A stretch of DNA of 64,000 nucleotides, from contig DJPH01000047.1 in assembly GCA_002439755.1 (NCBI GenBank), positions 1-64,000 of the forward strand. Reading direction: 5' to 3'. Below the pieces are notes generated by a model. The model was not told the origin of the DNA. It searched no databases and worked only from the letters and a program-made list of their open reading frames with translations. Of this stretch, positions 1 to 8,941 are shown piece by piece. The position numbers and the translations under genes were made by a program. How positions within the stretch are numbered: position 1 is the stretch's first letter; every line of letters begins with the position of its first letter. Source of the DNA: Prevotellaceae bacterium UBA6417. GTDB taxonomy: Bacteria; Bacteroidota; Bacteroidia; Bacteroidales; Bacteroidaceae.

Positions 1-160
1 GGTTTGGCAGGCTTGACTATTTAGGACAATATTGCCTTGTAGAACGCTTTTTGGCTACATACTCCGAGTATTTAATAATCAAAAACAATTTTTGTTTTCC
101 TCCTATTTGATTTCAACGACGATGCAAGGAAGTATCTTGCAAGGCAAAAACGGTCGAAAG

Positions 161-577
161 CTATTGCCACCAATGTTTTTTCTTGGGCTTTAGGGCTGAT
201 TGTCCGGCCATCTTTTCTGCTAAGTATTCCCGGTAAGTGATTTTTCGATTGATGAGTTCGTAAATCGTCCCCCAATCGGGAAGGCCTCCTATGTTGCGAT
301 CATCAATGACAAGGTCGTAGCGGATTTTCCGTTCACCGTCTTCTGTCCAATGTTCTTCGGGATAGTTCTGGTTGACTGCGTAGAATTCCACTCCTCTTTG
401 GCGGCACCATTCAACGGCTTCGTCCAACAGCCGCCCTTTTCGGATGGTCCAAAGGATGAGGCGGTGGTGCTGGGCAATCAGTTGGCGTAAGGTTTCGGTG
501 GCAAAGGGTATTTCTTTTCCAATGGCGGGATAACGGTGTTCTACAATCGTACCGTCAAAATCTACAGCTATTAACAT
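161..577 (-). CDS. HAD-superfamily hydrolase, small (BT_0820-like)
   Basis: A 138-residue protein opening with the HAD motif I, VDFDGTIVE, in which the two aspartates (residues 6 and 8) would be the nucleophile and the acid/base. Further along, WTIR resembles motif II and the late YDLVIDDRNIG supplies the acidic motif IV residues that hold Mg2+. There is no signal peptide, so it should act in the cytoplasm on a small phosphorylated substrate that I cannot name. The size and the Lys-rich tail resemble a small Bacteroides HAD family (BT_0820 type, from memory). The gene starts 57 bp downstream of the secreted unknown that ends at 635 and may share its transcript. Positions 1-160 downstream hold no gene; a weak AT-rich hairpin lies near 80-97. 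The family is secure, the substrate is not. Confidence 0.8.
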   Translation of the reverse strand: MLIAVDFDGTIVEHRYPAIGKEIPFATETLRQLIAQHHRLILWTIRKGRLLDEAVEWCRQRGVEFYAVNQNYPEEHWTEDGERKIRYDLVIDDRNIGGLPDWGTIYELINRKITYREYLAEKMAGQSALKPKKKHWWQ

Positions 578-634
578 GTTGATGCTATAACAAATTGTCT
601 GAATGATTTGTTGTTTTGTGATGCAGCTTTGAAG

Positions 635-1114
635 CTATTCGGCATTTTCGTCTGCCTGGGATTCCTGATCAACACTGTTGCGATAGATAAGCTTGGAATC
701 TACAAATTGAAACTTGAAGTCGGAGCCGGCGATGACATCAAGTTTCATTCCTTTGCTACACTCTAACTTTTTTCGCTGTTTGAGAAACTGTTTTTCAATT
801 TCCTTGTATTTGTCTGAAAAGAACGTGGCGCATATATAGCCGTCTTTGCCTTTTTGCTTCAGGAAGTTGCTGTATTGTTCCGTGTACAGCTCTAAGTTGA
901 CAACTCCGTTGGTCTGTTTGTCTATGGCTACGTTGTCTATCGGACAGATATCGGTGAGGCAGGCTGTTGAATCGGTGTAGTTTTTGGCTATACCGAAGAA
1001 GTATATTTTTTTCGACTTTGTAGCTTCTTGGTCGGCCTGCGCAATTTGGATGCCGGCCATCAGGCAAAATAGGAATGCTGTTATTGTTTTGTGAATCATG
1101 CGGTCTTTGTGCAT
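635..1114 (-). CDS. Secreted protein of unknown function
   Basis: I do not recognise this family. The 159-residue product has an N-terminal hydrophobic stretch (TAFLFCLMAGIQIAQA) that reads as a signal peptide with cleavage after AQA, so it is probably periplasmic or surface-associated. A start at the second Met (1099, MIHKTITAF) gives a more normal signal peptide than the first. The mature part has two nearby cysteine-containing segments (TACLTDICPID) and a Lys-rich middle, and ends in acidic residues. A Bacteroidetes -7 box lies 19 bp upstream of the first Met, so it probably starts its own transcript and may carry the HAD gene with it. Confidence 0.6.
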   Translation of the reverse strand: MHKDRMIHKTITAFLFCLMAGIQIAQADQEATKSKKIYFFGIAKNYTDSTACLTDICPIDNVAIDKQTNGVVNLELYTEQYSNFLKQKGKDGYICATFFSDKYKEIEKQFLKQRKKLECSKGMKLDVIAGSDFKFQFVDSKLIYRNSVDQESQADENAE

Positions 1115-1132
1115 ATATGTTGCAAAAATACG

Positions 1133-1140
1133 AATAAAAG
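1133..1140 (-). promoter_or_regulatory. Putative -7 box for the secreted unknown at 635-1114
   Basis: Read on the minus strand this is TATTTTTG, matching the Bacteroidetes TAnnTTTG -7 consensus. It sits 19 bp before the first Met codon at 1114, so the leader would be very short. No clean -33 TTTG is visible at 19-21 bp. Confidence 0.5.
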
Positions 1141-1182
1141 TTGGCTTCCGTTTCGATAGTCGCTATTAAAAAGGCTTCTTTT

Positions 1183-1851
1183 CTACTTTGTTTTGTTGAA
1201 TTGAAGCCCCAATTGCATGCCCTTGTAGGCTTTCAGGAGCGAAGAGATGGTTGAGAGTGTTTCGTTGGAAGTTTCCTTTGCCAGCTCGCTGTTTACTTCT
1301 TTCAAAAAGTCAAGCAGCTTGTCTGCGGTGAATGTGAGTTGGAGAGTTTTTCCTGACTGCTTGATATTGGCGGTGATGCTTCTTTTGTTGGCGTAGGTAA
1401 AGGTGATGTTTGCTTTGTTCAGCTTGTAAGTTCCGGTTATGGTCTTTTGGTTCAATTTGGAAGTGAACGTGCCGTCTTTTTGAAAGCTGAAAATCAGGAT
1501 GCCGGCCTTTATGCCATATTGTGAAAGGATGGCGGCGATTTTGTTTTCTATTTTAGTGCTTACAACGGAGCCACCTATCTTGTTTAGCAGGTCGGTGGTT
1601 TCGAAAGCGATGGCGGGGCGTGAGTAGCTCCACGTTCCTGTCAGTTGGTCTTGGCCTACGGTTTTGGTTCCTATCAGTGAGCCCAAGGCGTTTTTGGCAG
1701 TTGTTACCGTCTTGCTGCCTGTTGCGCCCGACATGATGCCCGATAGGATGTCTTTCAAATCTTGTGCATTCCCGTTTAAGGGCAGTGCCATACATAGCGC
1801 GGCTATGCAAATTGCAAACAATCTTTTTTCTATCATTTTTCTGTACTTCAT
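1183..1851 (-). CDS. DUF4923 family secreted protein
   Basis: A 222-residue protein with a signal peptide (hydrophobic stretch LFAICIAALCMALPLNGNAQ, cleavage expected after NAQ). The body resembles the DUF4923 family of Bacteroidales secreted proteins: a GTWSYSRPAIAFET segment, a following helical region, then a lipocalin-like series of short beta strands (GTFTSKL, ITGTYKLN, ITFTYANKRSI, LQLTFTADKLLDFL). Its role is unknown. It begins 16 bp after the M6 protease gene and has the same orientation, so it is probably the last gene of the operon that starts with the DMP19 gene. An internal Met at 1836 is an alternative start. Confidence 0.7.
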   Translation of the reverse strand: MKYRKMIEKRLFAICIAALCMALPLNGNAQDLKDILSGIMSGATGSKTVTTAKNALGSLIGTKTVGQDQLTGTWSYSRPAIAFETTDLLNKIGGSVVSTKIENKIAAILSQYGIKAGILIFSFQKDGTFTSKLNQKTITGTYKLNKANITFTYANKRSITANIKQSGKTLQLTFTADKLLDFLKEVNSELAKETSNETLSTISSLLKAYKGMQLGLQFNKTK

Positions 1852-1867
1852 GGTTATGAATGTTTTA

Positions 1868-3898
1868 TCAGGGTATGAAAATTCTTCTTCTTTCTGTTCC
1901 TTTTCTGATGATGTAGATTCCTTTTTTCAGATTCGATGGCATTTTCCTTCCTAAGTAAAAGCCGTTGGCAGTCCATATTTCGGCCGTGGTGGCCTTGTCA
2001 ATGACAGTTCCTGCCGTTTTTGAGGGAGTGGCTTCTATCCGGATGTCTTGCCATTCCGATGCAATATAATCGTCGGCGGTTGCTTGTATGTTGATGGCAT
2101 ATTTGCTGTCGGGGTGAATGCCTGTCAATCTATACGATGCGTCTTTTACTGTGTCGGCCGGCAGCCGGATTCCGTTTTCTTCGACTTTAATGACGTAGTT
2201 TTCGGCATAAGCAACATGCTCCCAGCTTATCTTTAGGGATGTCGGGCTTTCATATTCAAAAGACGGTTTTTCCGGTGTGGCCAGTTTGCCTTTGGCCATG
2301 TATGCAAAGGAGATGTTCCCGTTTTCGTCTTCTCGGATACCGGCAAACAGCCTGTTCATATAATTTCCTGTATATGCTGTGTCGCATGGCATACTGTTGT
2401 CTGACAATTCCGTGTTGTCGGTAAGTCCCGGATAAGTGTCACCTTGAAAAGTTTTCAGGTTGTCCGTGTCATACGATGGGGTCAGTATGCCGTCGGCCGG
2501 TATGATGGTCATCCGTTGGTGCCTGCGGCTATTATTTACCGCATTTCCCGTCCATGCTCTCACGTCATAATCGATGTGATATACCAGCATGCCTTTTCCA
2601 TAGTCTTCATCAAACCAGGTAGATGCCTGCCGGTTTTCAAGAATGTAATATTCGTTTCCTGTGGCGTCCTGCTCGTTCAGAATCTTGTAGGCTCTTGTTT
2701 GTTTCGCTTTTTGCGAAGCGAGCGGCGTGAGGGTTACCATTTGTTTCTTTGTCGTCAGTGTGTCTATGCGCAGCCAGCCCATAAATTCGCGTTCATAAGC
2801 CGAATAGCCGGTAGGGCGGTGCCCAAGTCCCACATATTGGCCGTAGTCCATAATGTCCCAGGCATCCAAACCGAAAATGCCGCTTAGTCCGTTCGTATTG
2901 TAAAAGTCTGGCAACCCCATTGCATGTGAAAACTCATGACAGAAAGTGCCTATGCCGTCCGGTTGCTGCCCTGTGCCGTCATAATCGGCCGTCTCGTTCA
3001 CACACAAGGCTGTTTGAAAAGTGTTTTCGCCTATATGAGTACTGAATAAAGGGTAGTAGCAGGCCATGACATCGTCACTTTCTCCCGTTGCATGCTCACC
3101 GTCACCGGCATATATGAAAGCTATCAGCGGAACATTGTTGCCTGTCGTGCTATAGGCCGAAAAATTGGTGCCGCCTTCGGTCAGTTTCCTAATGGCTTCG
3201 TTCATCATTTCGGTTGCTCCCATGTCGAAGCCTCCTTTATTGCTTCCGTAATAACTTGAAGAGTGCTCCAGCGTGATGGGTCCGAGTATTTCAAATTTCG
3301 GTCTGAACAGACTGTCACTTTGACAGATGAAGTAGTCTCTTACACTGCCAAAGTATTTCCCTTCATTGTAATTCTCTTCGTTGAAATGGCGTCTGTAGAA
3401 TGCTACGGCCTCTTCATTACTATGGACATAGCCGTTTGAGCCTATTTTCTTGTCTGCAAAATTCACCAGTACGACAGGAATTAAAGGTGTTCCCATTGGT
3501 TTTATGCTTGCGTTGGCTATTGTTCCTAAGCCTGCGCGTTGCAGAATTTTATTTTCGCGTTGTAGAAAGTCTTCCCAAAGTCTTTTGCACGTTTCGGCCT
3601 CTATGGCTTCCGTCAGACTGCGTTGCTGTGCGGCGTGTGCCATATAGCGACCGGCTACAGTCACTCCGGCGTTATTAATAGTCGCATAATAAAACCCTCC
3701 GCTTGCGCCTTTTGCCACTCGTATGCCGTCTTCTGTCTTATAGAAAAAGCCCGTTTCGTCTCCGCCCTTTATGATAGTCAGAAGCGTGCCGTCAGGTTGC
3801 CGAACGGCTTTTTTGTGTTTGAAAGCGGGGCTTGCAAACGTGCACAGGCAAGCTGTCCAAAGCAAGAGCAAAGCGCAAACAGGCTTGGCGGCCATCAT
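1868..3898 (-). CDS. M6-family metalloprotease, secreted, with FN3-like and C-terminal sorting-like domain
   Basis: A 676-residue secreted metalloprotease. A signal peptide covers about residues 1-23 (VCALLLLWTACLCTFAS). The catalytic zinc motif HEFSHAMGLPDFY starts at residue 321: His321 and His325 would be zinc ligands, Glu322 the base, and the downstream GxxD fits the M6/InhA type. The segment AWDIMDYGQY after it matches the conserved turn of this family. A fibronectin-III-like domain occupies about residues 540-625 (PEKPSFEYESPTSLKISW). The tail ends in GIYIIRKGTERRRIFIP, which resembles a short type IX secretion sorting domain; this is an inference. Its start codon shares one base with the stop of the mannanase gene (TAATG), implying translational coupling. 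Confidence 0.85.
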   Translation of the reverse strand: MMAAKPVCALLLLWTACLCTFASPAFKHKKAVRQPDGTLLTIIKGGDETGFFYKTEDGIRVAKGASGGFYYATINNAGVTVAGRYMAHAAQQRSLTEAIEAETCKRLWEDFLQRENKILQRAGLGTIANASIKPMGTPLIPVVLVNFADKKIGSNGYVHSNEEAVAFYRRHFNEENYNEGKYFGSVRDYFICQSDSLFRPKFEILGPITLEHSSSYYGSNKGGFDMGATEMMNEAIRKLTEGGTNFSAYSTTGNNVPLIAFIYAGDGEHATGESDDVMACYYPLFSTHIGENTFQTALCVNETADYDGTGQQPDGIGTFCHEFSHAMGLPDFYNTNGLSGIFGLDAWDIMDYGQYVGLGHRPTGYSAYEREFMGWLRIDTLTTKKQMVTLTPLASQKAKQTRAYKILNEQDATGNEYYILENRQASTWFDEDYGKGMLVYHIDYDVRAWTGNAVNNSRRHQRMTIIPADGILTPSYDTDNLKTFQGDTYPGLTDNTELSDNSMPCDTAYTGNYMNRLFAGIREDENGNISFAYMAKGKLATPEKPSFEYESPTSLKISWEHVAYAENYVIKVEENGIRLPADTVKDASYRLTGIHPDSKYAINIQATADDYIASEWQDIRIEATPSKTAGTVIDKATTAEIWTANGFYLGRKMPSNLKKGIYIIRKGTERRRIFIP

Positions 3899-5187
3899 TA
3901 TTCGTCGGTTTTTAGTTTACGAATTTCAGTTTTAAGCAGTTCTATCGTAGTGGAATCGCTGTCGAAGACAGAATACCAGCCTTGGGGCTCGTGCGGCGGG
4001 TCGCACAAAAAGTCGTTGCCGCGTTGCCATTCCGTTCTTTCCGGTCTTCCTTTTCCTCCCCAGCCCCAGAAGTTGCAGCCCGACAGGCTTCCGCTTCTTT
4101 GGCTCGATGTAACAACTTGTCCTAATATGTATCCGTAGAATGCGTCACGGCATTGTGTGGGAGAGTCAGCGCCGCAGAAATTGCCGTCACGCGGATAGCC
4201 GAATTCTTCAATGACTATGGGCTTTCCCACTTTGTTGGCGAAGCGAATGTGCCGGTCAGTGTAGGCTTCTGCTTTTTGATAGACGTTAGGCAAATCCTCC
4301 CACAGGCGTGCGCGAGTGCACCAGTTCCAATTGGCCGGCCAAATATGGATGGTCAGATAGTCTATCAGCTGATCTGCATGGATTTGTTCGTAAAGAGCCA
4401 TGTCGTTTTCGCAACCTACACTGCCTTCGCTTCCGGTCGAAACGAGATGGTTCGGATCTGTTTCCTTGATGATGCGAGCTGTTTCGTGTATGAATCGGGC
4501 CAAATCGTTTTTTCCTTCAGAGCTGAAGCTGCGCGGCTCATTGCATACCTGCCATGACATAATTGCAGGATCATCTTTGTAAGGCTTGCCCGTTATGCTG
4601 TTTGTGCGTCCCACTATCTGTTTGACGTAATTCCAGAAGAGCGATTTTGCTTTGTCGTCGCTTACAAATTCTGAGGCATATTTTGTGTAGGCACCGTATC
4701 CGTTGTTGCGTGCTGTCGGCGATTCGCCTTTTCCTGCGCTTTTCAGGTAAAAGCCGTAGCCACCGCTCCATTCCCATGCGTTGTTCAGATAAATCACCGC
4801 AACCATGTCGCGTTTGTCAAGCTCGGCCAGAAAATAATCGAGTCCCACCAGGAGCGTGTCGTTCAGATGTCCTGCTTCAGACTGCAGATATGGGTAGACC
4901 GAGTTTGTGTTCTTGCTTCCTGCATCAGCTCCGGCCAATATACGCAGGTTGTTGATGCCGATGCTCTTCAATGAATCCAGTTCGTAGCCCAGCCGTTCCC
5001 GATTGCCGCCCTCACCGGTTGAACCGAGAATAGGGCCGTACCATAAATTGGTACCTATATAATAATATGGTGAGCCGTTGCGCATGAATTGTCCGTCGAG
5101 TACTTTTACGAAACCGTTTCCACCCCATGCGCCAATCGCCATGCTCCATAAGAAACCGATGATGCAGCATATGATTTTCATCTTCAT
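3898..5187 (-). CDS. GH5 glycoside hydrolase, probable endo-beta-1,4-mannanase (GH5_7-like)
   Basis: A 429-residue protein with a signal peptide (IICCIIGFLWSMAIGAWG) followed by a single TIM-barrel domain. WQVCNEPRS places the acid/base glutamate at residue 217, and IVIEEFGYPRD places the nucleophile at residue 327 or 328. The opening FYYIGTNLWYG-like segment (PYYYIGTNLWYG), the long LNNAWEWSGGYGFYL stretch and HIWPANWNW are typical of GH5 subfamily 7 mannanases, so the likely reaction is endo-cleavage of beta-1,4-mannan outside the cytoplasm. No carbohydrate-binding module, SusC/D pair or regulator is nearby, so this is not a polysaccharide utilisation locus. It starts 12 bp after metH and overlaps the protease gene by one base. 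Confidence 0.85.
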   Translation of the reverse strand: MKMKIICCIIGFLWSMAIGAWGGNGFVKVLDGQFMRNGSPYYYIGTNLWYGPILGSTGEGGNRERLGYELDSLKSIGINNLRILAGADAGSKNTNSVYPYLQSEAGHLNDTLLVGLDYFLAELDKRDMVAVIYLNNAWEWSGGYGFYLKSAGKGESPTARNNGYGAYTKYASEFVSDDKAKSLFWNYVKQIVGRTNSITGKPYKDDPAIMSWQVCNEPRSFSSEGKNDLARFIHETARIIKETDPNHLVSTGSEGSVGCENDMALYEQIHADQLIDYLTIHIWPANWNWCTRARLWEDLPNVYQKAEAYTDRHIRFANKVGKPIVIEEFGYPRDGNFCGADSPTQCRDAFYGYILGQVVTSSQRSGSLSGCNFWGWGGKGRPERTEWQRGNDFLCDPPHEPQGWYSVFDSDSTTIELLKTEIRKLKTDE

Positions 5188-5199
5188 ATTGAATGAGGT

Positions 5200-7959
5200 T
5201 TAGTTGAATAAATCCAATTTGTTCTTTCTTGCTTCTTCCAGCGATGCGAGCTTTGTCTTTTCGAGCTCCTTTTCGCGCAGTTCATCGTATTCGTCGTTTA
5301 AATGACTGACGAAAGAGTCGTGTGTGTCTGCACCTTGCAATTGGTTGGCTATGATGGAATTTTGTGCAGCGTCCTTTACCCAGATTACAGGCCCGCCATA
5401 GACCGGTGCTATTTTCAGCGCAGTATGCAATTTGCTGGTAGTTGCTCCGCCTATCATTACCGGCACATCTATTCCGGCAGCTTTCAGCTGGCGCACCGTG
5501 TTGACCATTTCTTCCAGGCTTGGCGTGATGAGGCCGCTCAAACCTATCATGTCCACCTTTTCGCGTAGAGCCGCCTCAACGATTTTTTCGGCAGGAGTCA
5601 TTACGCCCAGGTCGATGATTTCATAGTTGTTGCAGGCCATGACAACGCTCACTATGTTTTTGCCGATGTCGTGAACATCGCCTTTTACAGTGGCCATCAA
5701 TATTTTCCCCGCCGATGCTGTTTTGCCGGCTTCTTTTTCTTTTTCCATGAAAGGCTTCAGAAATTCCACTGCCTTTTTCATGGTTCGTGCCGTCTTTACC
5801 ACTTGCGGCAAGAACATTTTTCCCGAGGCAAAAAGCTTTCCTACTTCGCCCATGCCGTCCATCAGCGGCCCTTCGATCACCTTTACCGCTTTGCCGTACT
5901 TTTCCATCGCTTCGGCAATGTCGGCTTCCAGGGTTTCGCTCGAGCCTTTACGCAGAGCCAGTTTCAGACGTTCTTCCACGGTGAGCCTTCTGTCTGCTGC
6001 GTGTTCCTTTTTGCCGGCGCCGTTGTTTGTCTCTTCCGTGATGGCCAGTACACGTTCCGTTGCATCGGGTTTGCGGTTGAATATAAGGTCTTCTATCAAT
6101 TCGCGATGATGCCGGGGAATGTCCTCATAGGTCATTTCGGTTGCCGGGTTCACGATGCCCATGTCCATTCCGTGCTGTATGGCATGATACAGGAATACTG
6201 CGTGGATGGCGTTGCGCAGGTAATTGTTTCCGCGGAATGCGAATGAAAGGTTGCTCACGCCGCCGCTTACATGGCTTCCCGGCAGATGGCGGCGAATCCA
6301 TTCCGTGGCTTTGATGAAGTTGACGGCATAGTCGTTGTGTTCGGCCATGCCTGTTCCGATGGTCAGGATATTGGGGTCGAATATGATGTCGTTGGGGTTG
6401 AAATGCACTTTTTCTGTGAGCAGCCGGTAGGCACGTTCGCAGATGCTGATCTTTCGTTCGTAGGAGGTGGCCTGTCCTTCTTCGTCAAAGGCCATTACCA
6501 CTACGGCCGCTCCCAGACGTTTCAAATCGCGCGCATGCGACAGGAACTTGTCTTCACCTTCTTTCAGCGAAATGGAATTGACAACGCTTTTTCCCTGTAC
6601 GCATTTGAGTGCGGCCGTGATGACATCCCAATCGGATGAGTCTATCATCAGTGGCACGCGTGCCGTGTCGGGGTCGGACGAAATCAGGTTGAGAAAATTT
6701 ACCATCTCTTTTTTGCCGTCAATCAGACCGTCGTCCATGTTGATGTCGATTATCTGTGCGCCGTCGTCCACCTGTTTGCGGGCTATGGATAGTGCTTCTT
6801 CATAATTGTGCTCTTTGATGAGGCGCAGGAACTTGCGCGAACCGGCCACGTTGCAGCGTTCGCCGATATTGATGAAGTTGCTTTCGGGACGCACCTCCAG
6901 ACGTTCAAGTCCTGAAAGGCGCAGGTATGGCGGTGCGGGTTTCGGTTGTCGCGGTGCTTTCCACCCGCTGTCATCTTTTATGATATGGTTATATTCTGCA
7001 ATGAATTTGTCGGTAGTTCCACAGCATCCGCCGATGATGTTGACCAATCCTTCGTTGACAAAAGCACTCATCTGCTGTGCCATTTGTTCTGGGGTAACAT
7101 CATATTGCCCCATCTCGTTGGGCAGTCCCGCATTGGGATAAACCGAAACGTAGTAGGGGGCTTCGCGGGCCATTTCTTCGACATAAGGCTTGATTTCGAG
7201 CGGCCCGAACGAGCAATTGAGCCCGACGGAAAACAGCGGCGCGAAATCTACCGAGGTGAGAAATGCCGCAAGCGTCTGTCCCGACAGGGTACGCCCGGCT
7301 TTGTCTGAAACTGTTACCGACAGCATCAGGGGCAGCTGCCGTCCATGTGATTCAAACTCCTGTTCGGCAGCATAAATGGCGGCTTTGGCGTTGAGCGTGT
7401 CGAAGATGGTCTCGATGAGCAGGGCATCCACGCCGTTTTCTATCATTATGGCGATTTGTTCGCGGTAGGCACTTGCCAATTCGTCGAACGTGAGAGCGCG
7501 ATAGGCGGGATTTTCTACGTCGGGACTCATTGAGCAAGTCTTGTTGGTAGGTCCGATGGAGCCTGCAACAAATCGCGGTTTTTCGGGATTGTGCAGCGTA
7601 TATTCGTCGGCCAGCCGGCGTGCCAGCCGGCACGATGCCTCGTTGATTTCTTTACAGATGTCTTCGCAGTGGTAATCGGCCATCGAGATGCGCTGTGAGC
7701 TGAACGTGTTGGTTTCGATGATATCGGCGCCGGCATCCAGGTATTTGCGATGAATATCTTCAATGACATCGGGGCGTGTCAGCGACAGAATGTCGTTGTT
7801 GCCTTTCATCTGCCATGTGACGTCCTTGAAGCGTGTGCCGCGAAAGTCTTCTTCGTCCAGTCCGTAGCGTTGAATCATTGTGCCCATCGCTCCGTCGAGA
7901 ATCAGGATGCGCTCCTTGATCACTTCCTGCAGGCTTTTTGGGGTTTGCTGTGCTGTCAT
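5200..7959 (-). CDS. metH: Cobalamin-dependent methionine synthase lacking the C-terminal reactivation domain
   Basis: A 919-residue MetH that transfers the methyl group of methyltetrahydrofolate to homocysteine through cobalamin. Domains in order: homocysteine-binding barrel (about 1-330) with zinc cysteines C249 (GLNCSFG) and C312/C313 (GGCCGTT); folate-binding pterin domain (about 360-620, FINIGERCNVAGS); cobalamin cap and Rossmann domains (about 650-900) with the cobalt ligand motif GDVHDIG, His763. E. coli MetH is about 1227 residues; this one stops in LEEARKNKLDLFN, at the linker before the AdoMet-binding reactivation domain. No separate reactivation-domain gene is in the window. It follows smpB by 12 bp. 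I see no cobalamin riboswitch upstream. Confidence 0.95.
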   Translation of the reverse strand: MTAQQTPKSLQEVIKERILILDGAMGTMIQRYGLDEEDFRGTRFKDVTWQMKGNNDILSLTRPDVIEDIHRKYLDAGADIIETNTFSSQRISMADYHCEDICKEINEASCRLARRLADEYTLHNPEKPRFVAGSIGPTNKTCSMSPDVENPAYRALTFDELASAYREQIAIMIENGVDALLIETIFDTLNAKAAIYAAEQEFESHGRQLPLMLSVTVSDKAGRTLSGQTLAAFLTSVDFAPLFSVGLNCSFGPLEIKPYVEEMAREAPYYVSVYPNAGLPNEMGQYDVTPEQMAQQMSAFVNEGLVNIIGGCCGTTDKFIAEYNHIIKDDSGWKAPRQPKPAPPYLRLSGLERLEVRPESNFINIGERCNVAGSRKFLRLIKEHNYEEALSIARKQVDDGAQIIDINMDDGLIDGKKEMVNFLNLISSDPDTARVPLMIDSSDWDVITAALKCVQGKSVVNSISLKEGEDKFLSHARDLKRLGAAVVVMAFDEEGQATSYERKISICERAYRLLTEKVHFNPNDIIFDPNILTIGTGMAEHNDYAVNFIKATEWIRRHLPGSHVSGGVSNLSFAFRGNNYLRNAIHAVFLYHAIQHGMDMGIVNPATEMTYEDIPRHHRELIEDLIFNRKPDATERVLAITEETNNGAGKKEHAADRRLTVEERLKLALRKGSSETLEADIAEAMEKYGKAVKVIEGPLMDGMGEVGKLFASGKMFLPQVVKTARTMKKAVEFLKPFMEKEKEAGKTASAGKILMATVKGDVHDIGKNIVSVVMACNNYEIIDLGVMTPAEKIVEAALREKVDMIGLSGLITPSLEEMVNTVRQLKAAGIDVPVMIGGATTSKLHTALKIAPVYGGPVIWVKDAAQNSIIANQLQGADTHDSFVSHLNDEYDELREKELEKTKLASLEEARKNKLDLFN

Positions 7960-7971
7960 GTCAAATGCCGG

Positions 7972-8439
7972 TTAGTATCGTTTGAAACTGCGGTCCATTT
8001 CCCTGCGGTCGTCCTTTTCTTTCAGAGCCTGACGCTTGTCATACTGCTTTTTGCCACGTGCCAGGGCAATTTCGACTTTGGCCAGATGGTTTCCTTCAAT
8101 ATACAAGACAACAGGGACAATGGTGAGTCCCGGATTCTTTATCTCTTGTTCCAGTTTCCTGATTTCTTTCTTTGTCAACAGTAGCTTGCGGTCGCGCCTT
8201 TCGGCGTGGTTGCCGTAAGACCCATAAAAATAGGGCGCGATATACATGTTTTTCACCCATATTTCATGCCTGTCGAAATAGCAGAACGTGTCTACCAGAC
8301 TGGCCTTGCCCTTGCGAATCGATTTGATTTCAGTACCGGTGAGCACGATTCCTGCCTTGTATTTTTCCAAGAACAGATAGTCGAACGATGCGCGTCGGTT
8401 TTTGATGACAATGTTTTTCTTGATTGTTTTGTCTGCCAT
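7972..8439 (-). CDS. smpB: SsrA-binding protein SmpB
   Basis: SmpB binds tmRNA and delivers it to stalled ribosomes for trans-translation. The 155-residue product starts [21 protein letters not shown] and contains the OB-fold core ([18 protein letters not shown], then the [18 protein letters not shown] loop) and the basic C-terminal tail ([18 protein letters not shown]) that enters the mRNA channel. I chose the start at 8439 because family members begin just before [10 protein letters not shown]; an upstream in-frame Met would run into the preceding gene. It lies 11 bp after the DMP19 gene and 12 bp before metH, so it is in the middle of an operon. Confidence 0.95.
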   Translation of the reverse strand: MADKTIKKNIVIKNRRASFDYLFLEKYKAGIVLTGTEIKSIRKGKASLVDTFCYFDRHEIWVKNMYIAPYFYGSYGNHAERRDRKLLLTKKEIRKLEQEIKNPGLTIVPVVLYIEGNHLAKVEIALARGKKQYDKRQALKEKDDRREMDRSFKRY

Positions 8440-8450
8440 GTTTTTCTTCG

Positions 8451-8906
8451 TTAAAACAAATTCCTGTGGCCGCCTACATAGGCTGCTATCGCGGCGGTCC
8501 ACTGCGGCTCGGATTCGACAAACTCGTCGTCCATTTCGTCGAAAGCCTCATATTGCTCATACAGAGCCATGAATTCTTCGTCCGTACAGTCGGCCGTCAA
8601 GACTTCACCGTATTTTTCATACAGTTTGCGGCACGAGTATATAAACTTCGAGAAGTCTTTCAATCCCCAAATGCGCATGGCCTTGGCGAAAGGGTTTTCA
8701 AAAATGAATGGCCCGTAGCCGTTGTGGATAAGCTGTATCATGCCACCCTCCAGCATTTCGCGACGAAAAATGACATAAGCCAGCAATGTAAGCCGGTTGC
8801 CATCAAGCAGGGCCATTGAGCTTACTGTCAGGCTTCCGCCCGCGAGAGCGATGTATTGTTCGGCCAACTGCTCAAGCGAGGCCGCATCATCGTGGTTCAT
8901 ATCCAT
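8451..8906 (-). CDS. DMP19 / DUF4375-like protein
   Basis: A 151-residue soluble protein without signal peptide. The segment [20 protein letters not shown] followed by a helix and an acidic stretch ([18 protein letters not shown]) matches the DMP19/DUF4375 domain. Members are acidic DNA-mimic-like or immunity-associated proteins in other bacteria, but that role is not evident here. It is the first gene of the run leading into smpB and metH, with a -7 box 23 bp upstream. Function in this context is unknown. Confidence 0.65.
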   Translation of the reverse strand: MDMNHDDAASLEQLAEQYIALAGGSLTVSSMALLDGNRLTLLAYVIFRREMLEGGMIQLIHNGYGPFIFENPFAKAMRIWGLKDFSKFIYSCRKLYEKYGEVLTADCTDEEFMALYEQYEAFDEMDDEFVESEPQWTAAIAAYVGGHRNLF

Positions 8907-8929
8907 AGTCGCATTTTCAATAAGTAGTG

Positions 8930-8937
8930 CAAAGGTA
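8930..8937 (-). promoter_or_regulatory. Putative -7 box for the DMP19-smpB-metH operon
   Basis: On the minus strand the sequence is TACCTTTG, a perfect TAnnTTTG box, 23 bp before the DMP19 start codon. A TTTG lies 23 bp further upstream, slightly wider than the usual 19-21 bp spacing. It probably drives the whole minus-strand run down to about 1.2 kb. Confidence 0.55.
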
Positions 8938-8941
8938 ACAA

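Noticed and set aside
3623..4138. Plus-strand frame across the protease/mannanase junction
   Set aside because: Spans two convincing genes on the other strand and has no start signal or motif.
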